Below, one piece after another: positions 8,162 through 16,756 of a stretch of DNA of 64,000 nucleotides. The stretch covers positions 1 through 64,000 of the forward strand of contig JABLXX010000005.1 of assembly GCA_013177825.1 (NCBI GenBank), in the 5' to 3' direction. Origin of the DNA: Syntrophaceae bacterium (GTDB taxonomy: Bacteria; Desulfobacterota; Syntrophia; Syntrophales; PHBD01). A program made the position numbers and the translations under genes. Position 1 is the stretch's first letter, and each line of letters begins with the position of its first letter. The notes under the pieces were generated by a model that saw only the letters and a list, made by a program, of their open reading frames with translations, was not told the DNA's origin and ran no database searches.

Positions 8162-10374
8162 ACCCGCTGGGCCTTCCTCTGTTTCTTCTGCTCGTACATC
8201 AGCGTGTCCGCCCGGGTCATCAGGTCGTCGAGACTGGAGGATTCCTGCGGGTCGCACCGCACCGTGCCGATGCTGATGGATATCTTGTAATCCCTGCCTT
8301 CGCGGGCGTTGTGCACACGGAGGCACTCCTCGAAGCGCCCGGTGATGGCGTCGGCATGGTGCAGAGACGCCCCCAGCGCCAGGACCACGAACTCATCGCC
8401 GCCCACCCGAGCGATGATGTCGGATTCGCGGAAGGCCTCCTTCAAAATCGAGGCTGCCTCGACAATTGCTTCGTCCCCCATCCTGTGGCCCAGGTTGTCG
8501 TTGATCCACTTCAGGCCGTCCATGTCGGCGAAGAGAAGCACGATGTCCATGCGATTCCTTTGCGCGATCTTCATCTGTTTTTCGGCAAGGGCCACGAAGC
8601 CCCGGCGGTTGAAGAGGCCTGTCATCGCATCCGAAACGGATTGCCGTTGCAGTTCCTCCTCGAATCGCTTCCGCTCCGAGATGTCGCGGAGGATCCCGCT
8701 GAATCCGACAGGCTTCCCAGTCGGATCCTTCCGCAGGTTCACAGAGGTCTCCACATGAACCGCTACGCCGTCCTTCCGGACCAGTCGGCATTCGAAGAGA
8801 CTGAGGCCGACGCCGGTCCGGAAGACTTTCCCGAACGTCTCCGCGACCTCCGGAACTGTTTCCATGTCCATGATCCGCTGATAATTCAACCCCCGCAATT
8901 CCTCCGGGGAATATTTCAGCATCGCGCAGGCCGCCGGATTGAAGAAGGTCAGGTTTCCCCGGAGGTCCGTCTCCACGTAGCTCTCCCACATGTTTTCAAG
9001 GATTTCCCGGTACTTTTCTTCGCTCCGCTGGAGGGCCTCCTCCGCCGCCTTGCGCTCGCTCACATCGTCGCAGACGGCCACGATCTCACCGGAGGGAAGC
9101 TTGTAGACGTAATTTTCAAGCCACTGGGAAACGCGGTCATCCCGGTACGGCAACGCGCCCATCCGTTTCGGCTTCCCTGTTCTCCAGACCTGGATGAAGA
9201 CGTCCAGAAGGCCCATTGCCCGCATTCCGGGAAACACGTCCCGAACGCTCAGGCCGACGACCTCTATTTTCCTGACCTTGCCGATCCTCTCCATGGACCG
9301 GTTGAGGTCCCGGATGACAAAATCCATGCCGTCGGCCAGGGCCTCGTATACGACCACGCCGCTGCTCATGCTGCCGAACAGCTCCCGGAACCGCTCCTCC
9401 TTGAACGCGATGGCCTGCCGGGACCGGCTGACCACATGGACCATCGACAGGACAACCGTGAAAAGCAGGAGAACGGCAACCGTCAGCAGGATGCCCGCCA
9501 TCCGGTAGACCTGGATCCGCTTTGTCGAATTCAGAAGAACGACGGACCAGCCCTCTTTGTTGAACAGCCTCCGGGAGACGATGAACGTTTCCCCGTCCAG
9601 AACGGCCTCCGTCCCGTCGGTGAGTTCATCGTCCAGGACGGCATCAAAGCCCCTCTTCCCGAACTGCCGGGACAGGCCCAGCGCAGCCGCCGATTCCGCC
9701 CGGACCGGCCACAGGCTCTTCAGAATCCGGCCGGGGCTGCTCGACAGGAAAACGATCCCGTTGGGATCGACCAGGTAGCAGTGGGGGTACTTGCTGAAGA
9801 AAGATTCCGTCGTGTCGAGGATTTTTTGCATGGCGGCGACGCCGACAATCGCGCCTTCCCGGTCCCTCACCGCCTGGCTGGCAAAAAAGCCGCGTTTCCC
9901 GGAGGTGATGCCAACCCCGAAATACCGGCCCCCGAGGCCTCGCATCGCATCCTGGAAATAGGGCCGCGACTGGAAAGACACGCCGACGAAACTGTCCGGG
10001 TCCGGACGGTTGGATGAAGCGACCGTCCGTCCCTCTCTATCCATCAGGTAGGAGACGGAGGCATTCAGACTGGTATTGTACCGGTCCAGGGCGGCATTCG
10101 CCTGTTCGATGTCGGCATCCTTCCCCCCGGTCAGGGCTGGAACGACCAGTGGGGAACCGGACAGGGCCCGGACGGCGCCCTCTATCCTCTCGCACTCGGA
10201 GTCCAGGAGAACCGAGATGGTCAGGGCTGCGGCCTCTCCCTCGCGGATGATTTCCTGCTGTGCCCGGCTGCACAGGGTATCCGTGGCCATCCAGCCGGCC
10301 AGGACAACGGCGGCCACGAGGAGCGCCGACAGGACCGTCAGGCGGAACGGGGTCTCGAGCTGTCGTTTTTCCAT
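8158..10374 (-). CDS. Membrane-bound diguanylate cyclase with Cache-like sensor and PAS domains
   Basis: A 738-residue signalling protein that should make cyclic di-GMP. Order: a membrane helix near residues 13-30, a periplasmic Cache-like sensor (about 35-290; SYLMDREGRTVASS and FQSRPYFQDAM are typical), a second helix near 300-320, two PAS modules (about 335-460 and 465-580; DVSERKAAEEAL and RDISERKRFEEEL close them), then a GGDEF domain. The active site GGDEF is intact at residue 658, and RESD five residues earlier is a product-inhibition I-site. It follows arnA(N) on the same strand after 78 bp and converges on nhaA. A role in tuning lipid A modification would be speculation. Confidence 0.9.
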   Translation of the reverse strand: MEKRQLETPFRLTVLSALLVAAVVLAGWMATDTLCSRAQQEIIREGEAAALTISVLLDSECERIEGAVRALSGSPLVVPALTGGKDADIEQANAALDRYNTSLNASVSYLMDREGRTVASSNRPDPDSFVGVSFQSRPYFQDAMRGLGGRYFGVGITSGKRGFFASQAVRDREGAIVGVAAMQKILDTTESFFSKYPHCYLVDPNGIVFLSSSPGRILKSLWPVRAESAAALGLSRQFGKRGFDAVLDDELTDGTEAVLDGETFIVSRRLFNKEGWSVVLLNSTKRIQVYRMAGILLTVAVLLLFTVVLSMVHVVSRSRQAIAFKEERFRELFGSMSSGVVVYEALADGMDFVIRDLNRSMERIGKVRKIEVVGLSVRDVFPGMRAMGLLDVFIQVWRTGKPKRMGALPYRDDRVSQWLENYVYKLPSGEIVAVCDDVSERKAAEEALQRSEEKYREILENMWESYVETDLRGNLTFFNPAACAMLKYSPEELRGLNYQRIMDMETVPEVAETFGKVFRTGVGLSLFECRLVRKDGVAVHVETSVNLRKDPTGKPVGFSGILRDISERKRFEEELQRQSVSDAMTGLFNRRGFVALAEKQMKIAQRNRMDIVLLFADMDGLKWINDNLGHRMGDEAIVEAASILKEAFRESDIIARVGGDEFVVLALGASLHHADAITGRFEECLRVHNAREGRDYKISISIGTVRCDPQESSSLDDLMTRADTLMYEQKKQRKAQRV

Positions 10375-10452
10375 GCCGAATCCTTTTACATCCTGCCGTC
10401 GACGTCGATTGCACAGCGGTTTTCCACGCAGCTCCCCGCCGATCGGACCGGC

Positions 10453-11445
10453 TCATTCAGGAGAACCGGCAGGATCACGGGCAAAACGGAGCCCTTCCAG
10501 GGGCCGGAAGCGATCCCGCAGGGAGGCCCCTTTCATTCTCCCGCCGCCCGTCTCGACCTCCAGGAGCTCCAGCAGGCCGTCCCCGGTCGTCACGAACACC
10601 CGGTTTCCATCGAGGCGGATGCTTCCCGGTCCAGCCGTTGTCGCCGCCGCGTAGGTCGGTGTAAAGATCGGCGAAGACGAACGGCCGATCCCGGAATCCA
10701 CCGGCAGGCCCCACCAGACGATCAGCTTTTCCCCGGCGGGAAGAAACGTGAAGGCCCCCGGCCAGGGGTCCGTCACGGCCCGGATGAGGTTGTAGATGCA
10801 GAGCGCCGGCCGGTGCCAGTCGATGAGGCCATCGGCGGGCCTCCGCCCTCCGAAGTAGCTCCCCCTGGACAGGTCCATCGGGATCCGGTGTGCGGTGCCC
10901 GTCGCGATCAGCGGGAGGACTTCCGCCAGGAGGTCCGTCGCTGCCCGGCAGAGCTTGCGGTAAAGGGTAAGCGCCGTGTCTTCAAAAGCGATGTCCACGG
11001 CCCGCTGCCCGACGATGTCTCCCGCGTCTGGCTTCGCCACCATGTGATGGAGCGTAACCCCCGTCCGGGTCTCGCCGTTGACCAGGACCCAGTTCACCGG
11101 CGCCCGCCCCCGGTAGGCCGGAAGGAGCGAGCCGTGGAGGTTGTAGGCCCCCGCGCTTGCGAGGTCCAGAATCTCCGGACGGATCATATGGCGGTAGTAA
11201 AAGGAGAAGATCACCGCCGGCTCCAGGGCGGCGATCCGTTCCCGCCACTCCGGCGTGCTCAGACTTTCCGGGCACAGGACGGGAATGCCCCGCGCCTCTC
11301 CCCAGGCCCGGACGGAGCCGAACCAGATGTTCTCCCCCGGGTCGTCGCCATGGGAGAAAATGGCCCGGATTCCGAAACCCGCCGCCTCCAAGGCGTTCAG
11401 CCCCGTGATCCCCATGTCGGAGTAGGCGAAGACGACGGCGTTCAT
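10453..11445 (-). CDS. arnA: UDP-L-Ara4N formyltransferase (stand-alone ArnA N-terminal half)
   Basis: A 330-residue formyl-tetrahydrofolate-dependent transferase matching the N-terminal half of ArnA. It formylates UDP-L-Ara4N before transfer to undecaprenyl phosphate. Visible are MNAVVFAYSDMGITGLNAL, the catalytic Asn-x-His in YNLHGSLLPAYRGRAPVNW and the conserved Asp in KPDAGDIVGQ. A methionyl-tRNA formyltransferase-like C-terminal subdomain follows from about residue 205. The ATG overlaps the arnC stop by four bases, so the two are translationally coupled. In enterobacteria this domain is fused to the decarboxylase; here that is a separate gene at 5255-6286. Confidence 0.92.
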   Translation of the reverse strand: MNAVVFAYSDMGITGLNALEAAGFGIRAIFSHGDDPGENIWFGSVRAWGEARGIPVLCPESLSTPEWRERIAALEPAVIFSFYYRHMIRPEILDLASAGAYNLHGSLLPAYRGRAPVNWVLVNGETRTGVTLHHMVAKPDAGDIVGQRAVDIAFEDTALTLYRKLCRAATDLLAEVLPLIATGTAHRIPMDLSRGSYFGGRRPADGLIDWHRPALCIYNLIRAVTDPWPGAFTFLPAGEKLIVWWGLPVDSGIGRSSSPIFTPTYAAATTAGPGSIRLDGNRVFVTTGDGLLELLEVETGGGRMKGASLRDRFRPLEGLRFARDPAGSPE

Positions 11446-12389
11446 GGTGCCTCCGCCTCGTGAACCCGCTCGATGACGTATTCGGGGCGCTTCCGCACCT
11501 CCCGGTAGATCCGGCCGATGTACTCGCCGATGACGCCGAGGGCGAAAAACTGCATCCCCACGAAGACGAAGAGGATGGCGAACAGGGTGAAGACGCCCTG
11601 GGCCGCCCAGAGGGCCCCGTAGACAAGCCGGGCCACGGCGAGGAAGACGCCGAAGAGCACCCCCAGGACGGACATGGCGATGCCGCCGTACATGAGCATC
11701 TTCATGGGAAAGTCGGAAAAGGACGCCACCAGGTCAAACTGGAGGTTGATCAGTTTCCTGAGGGGATAGTTGGATGCGCCGCCGTGGCGCTCCTCGTGGG
11801 CCACCTCGATCTCCGTCACCCGCTTGGCGAAGACCGTCGCCAGGGCCGGGATGAAGGTCGCGTGTTCGTGGCAGGCGCTCATGCGCTCCACCACGGGGCG
11901 GCGGTAGGCCCGGAGCATGCATCCCCAGTCTGTCATGTGGACTCCGGTGATCCGGCGGGCCATCATGTTGACGATCCGCGAGGGAATCTTCCGGAAGATC
12001 GAGTCCTTCCGGGCTTTGCGGATGGTCCCCACGACGTCGTAGTTTCCCTCTTCCATCGCACTCAGGAGGTGGGGGATCTCTTCGGGTGGGTTCTGAAGGT
12101 CCGCATCCATGGTTACGACGATCTCGCCCCGGAGGATGGAAAAGCCGGCCATGATCGCCGCGTGCTGGCCGTAGTTGCGGGTCAGCTCCACCACCCGGAT
12201 GCCCGGTTCCTTCGCGAACCCTTTCAGAATCGTGAGGGAGCGGTCCCGGCTGCCGTCGTCGATCAGGACGATCTCGTAAGGCCCGTCCAGGCCTTCCAGG
12301 ACGGGCCGGAGCCTTCCGAGGAGGGCCTCCAGGTTCTTTTCCTCGTTGTAGACGGGGACGACGACGGACAACATCGGTTTCGGATTCAC
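11442..12389 (-). CDS. arnC: ArnC, undecaprenyl-phosphate Ara4FN transferase
   Basis: A 315-residue GT2 glycosyltransferase. It begins MNPKPMLSVVVPVYNEEKN and has the catalytic DADLQNPPEEIP motif and ADSFSDFP-like membrane-entry segment. Two C-terminal membrane helices (about 225-250 and 260-285) end in IGEYIGRIYREVRKRPEYVI, as in ArnC/PmrF. It transfers 4-formamido-arabinose to undecaprenyl phosphate on the cytoplasmic face. I choose the GTG at 12389, which has AGGGAGAGAGG just upstream; the ATG at 12374 has no ribosome site. An open frame reaches 12572 but is low-complexity and overlaps arnB. E. coli ArnC has 322 residues. Confidence 0.9.
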   Translation of the reverse strand: MNPKPMLSVVVPVYNEEKNLEALLGRLRPVLEGLDGPYEIVLIDDGSRDRSLTILKGFAKEPGIRVVELTRNYGQHAAIMAGFSILRGEIVVTMDADLQNPPEEIPHLLSAMEEGNYDVVGTIRKARKDSIFRKIPSRIVNMMARRITGVHMTDWGCMLRAYRRPVVERMSACHEHATFIPALATVFAKRVTEIEVAHEERHGGASNYPLRKLINLQFDLVASFSDFPMKMLMYGGIAMSVLGVLFGVFLAVARLVYGALWAAQGVFTLFAILFVFVGMQFFALGVIGEYIGRIYREVRKRPEYVIERVHEAEAP

Positions 12390-12528
12390 AGTCCTCTCTC
12401 CCTTCGCGCCGGCGCGCGCCTTCCCGCGGGTTTGCCGGTTTCGGTGCATGCGTCTGTCGGGCCCTGCACCTCTTCCCTGCTTCCCCGGTTCTCGATCCAA
12501 TCCGGCATCCGCCGCTCCGCCCGTTTTC

Positions 12529-13677
12529 TCATCGGCCCAGGATCTCCCGGACGGCCTCGCAGACGTAGGCAACGTCCCCCTCCGTCATGTCCGGGAAGAG
12601 GGGCAGCGACAGAATCCGGTCCGCTGCCTGCTCCGTCTCCGGCAGGCGGGGCGATGCGTCGCCGTAGCGCTCCCGGACGTAGGCGAGCCGGTGCACCGCC
12701 GGGAAATGAAGACCATAGCCGATGTTGCGCTCCGCCAGCCCCTCCATGAAGCGCTCCCGCGGCAGGGCGGACACCTTGACCACGAACAGGTGCCAGGGGT
12801 GCTCGTGCGGATAATCCGGAACACCCGGCAGGTCGAGGCCGTCGATCCCCGACAGTCCCTCCCGGTACCGGTCCGCCAGCCAGCGGCGCCGGGCGTTGAA
12901 TTCCTCCACCCGGTCCATCTGGACGACCCCGAGTGCCGCCTGGATGTCCGTCAGGTTGTACTTGAAGCCCGGCTCCCGGATGTCGTAGGACGGATCCCCC
13001 CCCTTGCCGTAGCGCTTCCAGGCGTCCCGCTCGATGCCGTGGAAGCGGAGCAGCCGGATCTTTTTCTCCAGTTCCTCGTCGTCGAGGGTGACCATCCCCC
13101 CCTCGCCGGTGGTGACGTTCTTGATCGGGTGAAACGAGAAGATCGCCGGCACACCGAATCCGCCGGCGTGGATTCCCCGATAGACGGTTCCCACGGCGTG
13201 GGCGGCGTCTTCGACGACGGTGATCCCTCGCCTCCGGGCAACCTCCAGCAGGGGGTCCATGTCCGCCGGAGCCCCGGCGAAATGGACGGGGATCACGGCC
13301 TTCGTCCGGGGACCGATCGCGTCCTCCACCTGCCCGATCTTCAGATTCAGCGTGTCATAGTCCACGTCTGTGAAAACCGGCACCGCGCCGGCCAAGGCGA
13401 TCTGGTTGACCGTGGAGACAAAGGTCAGGGAGGGGGTGATCACCTCGTCTCCCGGCCCGATTCCCAGGGCCAGGAGGAGCAGGTGCATCCCCGCCGTGGC
13501 GGACGTCAGGGAGATGGCACAGCGGGCACCTGTCCGCTCCCGGAAACGGGCCTCCAGATCGAGGCACTTCCGGCCTGTGGTGATCCAGCCGGAGCGCAGG
13601 CAGGCGGCCACCTCCGCCACCTCCCGATCCCCGATGGACGGCCTGCTGAAAGGCAGGAATTCTTTGCGGATCTTCAT
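12529..13677 (-). CDS. arnB: ArnB, UDP-4-keto-arabinose aminotransferase
   Basis: A 382-residue PLP-dependent sugar aminotransferase (DegT/DnrJ/EryC1 family), close to E. coli ArnB in length and sequence. It shows EFLPFSRPSIGDREV, SGWITTGRKC, VIPVHFAGAPADMDP, VVEDAAHAVG and FSFHPIKNVTTGEGG, the last carrying the PLP-binding Lys. It uses glutamate to aminate UDP-4-keto-pentose to UDP-L-Ara4N. It lies 107 bp downstream of arnT and 139 bp upstream of the arnC start. Confidence 0.94.
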   Translation of the reverse strand: MKIRKEFLPFSRPSIGDREVAEVAACLRSGWITTGRKCLDLEARFRERTGARCAISLTSATAGMHLLLLALGIGPGDEVITPSLTFVSTVNQIALAGAVPVFTDVDYDTLNLKIGQVEDAIGPRTKAVIPVHFAGAPADMDPLLEVARRRGITVVEDAAHAVGTVYRGIHAGGFGVPAIFSFHPIKNVTTGEGGMVTLDDEELEKKIRLLRFHGIERDAWKRYGKGGDPSYDIREPGFKYNLTDIQAALGVVQMDRVEEFNARRRWLADRYREGLSGIDGLDLPGVPDYPHEHPWHLFVVKVSALPRERFMEGLAERNIGYGLHFPAVHRLAYVRERYGDASPRLPETEQAADRILSLPLFPDMTEGDVAYVCEAVREILGR

Positions 13678-13784
13678 TCGGATCTTCTTTCCGGCCGCCG
13701 CCGCAAATGGAACGCGTGCCGGTCCGCTTCCCGGTCCGGGCGTTTCGGTTTCGCTTCAAACCCTATGCGGAGCGGCCTTTTCTG

Positions 13785-15467
13785 TCAATACCCCGGATCC
13801 GGCGGCGCCTCCGGCCGGTCCGGCTTCGGCAGGCGGATCATGACATAGTTCCCGTTGGTCCAGAGGACCTGCATGGCCGGGACCTCCTTCCGGATGTGAT
13901 CCACATTTTCCTTTCCCGCCGTCACCAGGTAGATCTCGTGCCCCTGCCGGTAGTAACGGTAGAATTCGAAGAACATTATGAACCACTTCTGGCGCTCGTC
14001 CTCGGGAATCTGCAGAGCGCCGTAGAAAAGCTCGCCCACTTCGTCCACCACCGGCGTCCGCACCCCCGTGTAAAAGTCGATCCCGTAGAGATTGATCCGG
14101 TACTGATAGAGTTTCTGCCCGGCCGGGAGATGCTGCGGCATTGCCTGGACGACCGGCAAGGCCGACTTGTAGGGCGTCAGGAACCGGCCGGCCGGAAAGA
14201 TCAGGGAAAGGAAAAACAGGGCCGAGACCAGATAGATCCCCAGGAAACGGCCGCTCCCGTCCGGACGGCGCAGCCTGTCCGGCAGGATTGCCAGCAGGAT
14301 TACCAAGACCAGGGGCGGGGCGATCCACAGCATCCACTCCCCCGGCGGCATGCCATGCTCCGGCAGGAAGACCGGCACGAACAGGGCCGCACCCAGGAGA
14401 ACCGACTGGAGGATCACCGGCCCGCGCACCCTCCATCCCCCTGCCACTGTTTCCTCCTCCGACACCAGGAACAGGCGCCCCAGAAACACCGCCAGGGGCG
14501 GGAACAGGGGGGCGACATAGGGAACGAGCTTCGAGGAGGAAATGGAAAAAAAGACCAGGATCAGGCCGAACCAGGACAGGAGAAAGCGCTTCTCATCCGC
14601 TCCGAAGGACTCCGCCCACTTGCGGCGAAAACCGCCCGCGGCGGAGGGCAGAAAGCCCAGCCAGGGAATGATCCCGCCGACCAGGACCGGCAGGAAGAAC
14701 CAGAAGGGCTCACTCCGCTGGTGGAACTTCGTTGTATAGCGCAGGAAGTGTTCCTGGATGAAGAAGAAGCGGAAGAAGTCCGGGTTCCGCTCCTGGACCA
14801 GGAGCAGCCAGGGAAGCGTCACCAGGAGGAAGATCGCGATGCCCACCGGCGATAAGAACCGCAGGATGTCCCGCCAGCGGCGCGAGAGGACGAGCCAGAG
14901 CCCTACGACGCCCGCCGGGAAGACGATGCCGATGAGCCCTTTCGTCATGAAGGCGAGGCCGGAGAGGAAAAAGAAGAGGTACAGCCAGCCCCGGCGGTGC
15001 TCCCCGCCGGCGAAGAAGCGGTATCCCGCCCAGATGGCGGTGCAGACGAAAAAGGCCAGCGGCATGTCGAGAATGTTGATCCGTCCGATGACGGCGTGGA
15101 AGGCACAGGTGGTCAGGACGGCGGCGGCATAGAGCCCCGTCCGGCGGTCGTGGAAATACAGCCCCATCCGCCAGGCCAGGAGGATCAAGCCCCAGGCGCA
15201 GAGGGCCACGGGCAGGCGGGAGGCGAATTCGTTCTTTCCGAAAAGGTGAAAGGACAGGGCCGTCGCCCAGTACATCAGGGGCGGCTTCTCGAAGTACACG
15301 ACCTCCTTGAGGTGGGGAGTGACGTAGTCGCCCGTGGCGATCATCTCCGCCGGGATGCCGCTATAGCGCCCCTCGTCGGGCTCCATCAGGGGCATGAAGG
15401 GGAGTGTGCCGGCGTAGAGAATCAACGGGACAACCCACAGAATCAGGATTTTTTTCCAGTCCTTCAC
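13785..15467 (-). CDS. arnT: ArnT-like lipid A 4-amino-4-deoxy-L-arabinose transferase (GT39/GT83)
   Basis: A 560-residue polytopic glycosyltransferase with about 11-13 membrane helices. The first periplasmic loop carries MEPDEGRYSGIPAEM with the acidic catalytic pair, followed by FEKPPLMYWATAL, both conserved in ArnT/PMT-type enzymes. A soluble C-terminal domain starts near residue 440. ArnT moves L-Ara4N from undecaprenyl phosphate to lipid A phosphates in the periplasm, giving resistance to cationic peptides. Being first in the arn transcript supports the call. Another GT39 acceptor is possible, but arnB and arnC beside it make ArnT most likely. No arnE/arnF flippase genes are visible nearby. 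Confidence 0.85.
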   Translation of the reverse strand: MKDWKKILILWVVPLILYAGTLPFMPLMEPDEGRYSGIPAEMIATGDYVTPHLKEVVYFEKPPLMYWATALSFHLFGKNEFASRLPVALCAWGLILLAWRMGLYFHDRRTGLYAAAVLTTCAFHAVIGRINILDMPLAFFVCTAIWAGYRFFAGGEHRRGWLYLFFFLSGLAFMTKGLIGIVFPAGVVGLWLVLSRRWRDILRFLSPVGIAIFLLVTLPWLLLVQERNPDFFRFFFIQEHFLRYTTKFHQRSEPFWFFLPVLVGGIIPWLGFLPSAAGGFRRKWAESFGADEKRFLLSWFGLILVFFSISSSKLVPYVAPLFPPLAVFLGRLFLVSEEETVAGGWRVRGPVILQSVLLGAALFVPVFLPEHGMPPGEWMLWIAPPLVLVILLAILPDRLRRPDGSGRFLGIYLVSALFFLSLIFPAGRFLTPYKSALPVVQAMPQHLPAGQKLYQYRINLYGIDFYTGVRTPVVDEVGELFYGALQIPEDERQKWFIMFFEFYRYYRQGHEIYLVTAGKENVDHIRKEVPAMQVLWTNGNYVMIRLPKPDRPEAPPDPGY

Positions 15468-15496
15468 GGTTTCCTCGGGGTCGAAAAAAGTGGCGA

Positions 15497-15525
15497 ATCA
15501 TATAAAGACCGTCCCCCCTTGTCAA
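15497..15525 (-). promoter_or_regulatory. Strong predicted promoter of the arn operon
   Basis: On the minus strand TTGACA (15520-15525), a 17-nt spacer and TATGAT (15497-15502), about 30 bp before the arnT ATG. The -35 lies in a 10-bp CCGTTGACAA block that is mirrored at 15591-15600. Confidence 0.65.
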
Positions 15526-15593
15526 CGGACAAACGGGGACGGACGCCGTCCGTGAAGGAGCGGCGGCTCCTCCGCCGCAACGCCTCAAATCCG

Positions 15594-15623
15594 TTGACAA
15601 CGGAAGGCTCTCTCCGCTACACA
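15594..15623 (+). promoter_or_regulatory. Predicted promoter of the isomerase-like gene
   Basis: TTGACA (15594-15599), an 18-nt spacer and TACACA (15618-15623). Its -35 block CCGTTGACAA is the inverted copy of the arn promoter -35 block. GC-rich dyads (GGACGCCGTCC; GGCGGCTCCTCCGCCGC) lie between the two. Confidence 0.5.
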
Positions 15624-15744
15624 CTGTGCCGGAACGGCCGGGGAATACCGGTTCGGCCCCGGGACGTCCCTTCTCATCAATTCCGCCCTTTCCCAGATCC
15701 CGGGACATTCCGGCCGCTCCCATCATCCCGACGGAGGTACCATC

Positions 15745-16461
15745 ATGGCATTGATCGAATGGAAAAAGGACGAAACCGTAGCCATCGCCACCATGACCGG
15801 CGGCGAGAACCGCCACAACCCGGACTTCACGAAGGCGGTCCTGACGACCCTGGACGAAATCGAGGCGGACCCGGCGATCACCTCCGTGGTCATCACCTCC
15901 AGCGATCCCAAGAACTGGTCCCAGGGCATCGATCTCGCCTGGATCACCGCCGCCTACAACGAGAAGCGCTTCCAGGACGTCAAGGGCTTCCTTTACGGCC
16001 TCAACGACATGTTCAAGAGAATCCTCACCTATCCCATGCCCGTCATCGCCGCCATCAACGGCCATGCCTTCGGCGACGGCAGCATCATGGCCTGCTGCTG
16101 CGACTTCCGCTTCATGAAGTCGGGCCGCGGCTTTTTCTGTTTCCCCGAGGTGGACATCAGCATCCCCTTCCTGCCGGGCATGCAGGCCATCATCACGAAG
16201 GCCTTCCCCTACTACAAGGTCCAGGAGGCGGCCTTCAGCGGCAAGCGATACGGCGCCGACGAGCTGGCGGCCCACCACGTCATCGAGAAGGCCTGCCCCG
16301 ACGAGGAGACCCTGTTGAAGGAGGCGGTCGCCTTCGCCAAAACCTATCAGAAGAAACGTCCCATCTTCGGGGAGATGAAGAAGCGGTTCCACAAGAACAT
16401 CATCGCCGCCATCGAGAACGAGGATCCGAAGTATATCGAATCCCTGAAGATCATGATGTAG
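15745..16461 (+). CDS. Enoyl-CoA hydratase/isomerase family protein, delta-isomerase-like
   Basis: A 238-residue crotonase-fold protein. The oxyanion-hole segment AAINGHAFGDGSIMACCCDF and RGFFCFPEVDISIPFLPG resemble the enoyl-CoA delta(3)-delta(2) isomerase (ECI) branch more than true hydratases. The hydratase Glu in the first motif (E-L-A) is replaced by S-I-M, and only the second-motif Glu (PEVD) is present. It would shift double bonds in unsaturated acyl-CoA during beta-oxidation; the exact substrate is unknown. The ATG at 15745 follows GGAGG. The last codons are part of a 21-bp sequence repeated 168 bp downstream. Confidence 0.82.
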   Translation: MALIEWKKDETVAIATMTGGENRHNPDFTKAVLTTLDEIEADPAITSVVITSSDPKNWSQGIDLAWITAAYNEKRFQDVKGFLYGLNDMFKRILTYPMPVIAAINGHAFGDGSIMACCCDFRFMKSGRGFFCFPEVDISIPFLPGMQAIITKAFPYYKVQEAAFSGKRYGADELAAHHVIEKACPDEETLLKEAVAFAKTYQKKRPIFGEMKKRFHKNIIAAIENEDPKYIESLKIMM

Positions 16462-16641
16462 CGGCCGAGGGAAACGTTCGGATGCGGCGTTGCACTTCGT
16501 TCGTCGTCGTTGCGGCGTACAGGGAGTACGCCTCTCTCCTCCGACTCGCGCGCCTTGCCTGCGAACGTTTCACACGGCCGCCCGGAAGATTGCCCGCTGC
16601 ATGAAACGTAAAGGCACGGTATGATGTAGCGGCCGAGGGAA
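16453..16641. repeat. 21-bp direct repeat flanking a 147-bp insertion-like element
   Basis: The last bases of the isomerase gene with its stop codon and flank (16453-16473) recur exactly at 16621-16641. The DNA between starts at AACGTTCG (16472-16479), has the inverted partner CGAACGTT at 16561-16568 and a GCGGCGTAC...GTACGCC dyad inside. No ORF is present. Confidence 0.7.
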
Positions 16642-16651
16642 TAAAAAGGTA

Positions 16652-16683
16652 AAAAGGGGACAGATTGAAATCTGTCCCCTTTT
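16652..16683. repeat. Perfect palindrome, dispersed module 1 (also a plausible terminator)
   Basis: AAAAGGGGACAGATT (16652-16666) and AATCTGTCCCCTTTT (16669-16683) form a 15-bp perfect stem ending in Ts. Related copies are at 30056-30079 and 54303-54339. It could terminate the isomerase transcript. Confidence 0.7.
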
Positions 16684-16701
16684 ACACATGTCTCCGTGAC
16701 A

Positions 16702-16743
16702 GCCCCCGCGCCCCGAAAGAACCGTCCAGCCGGGGGGGCGCAG
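16702..16743. repeat. GC-rich dispersed palindrome, module 2
   Basis: GCCCCCGCGCCCCGA opens and GGGGGGGCGCAGG closes the copy. It lies 18 bp after module 1, the same order as at 54.3 kb, and ends 13 bp before the lptF start codon. Confidence 0.7.
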
Positions 16744-16756
16744 GAAGGCAGGCAGA

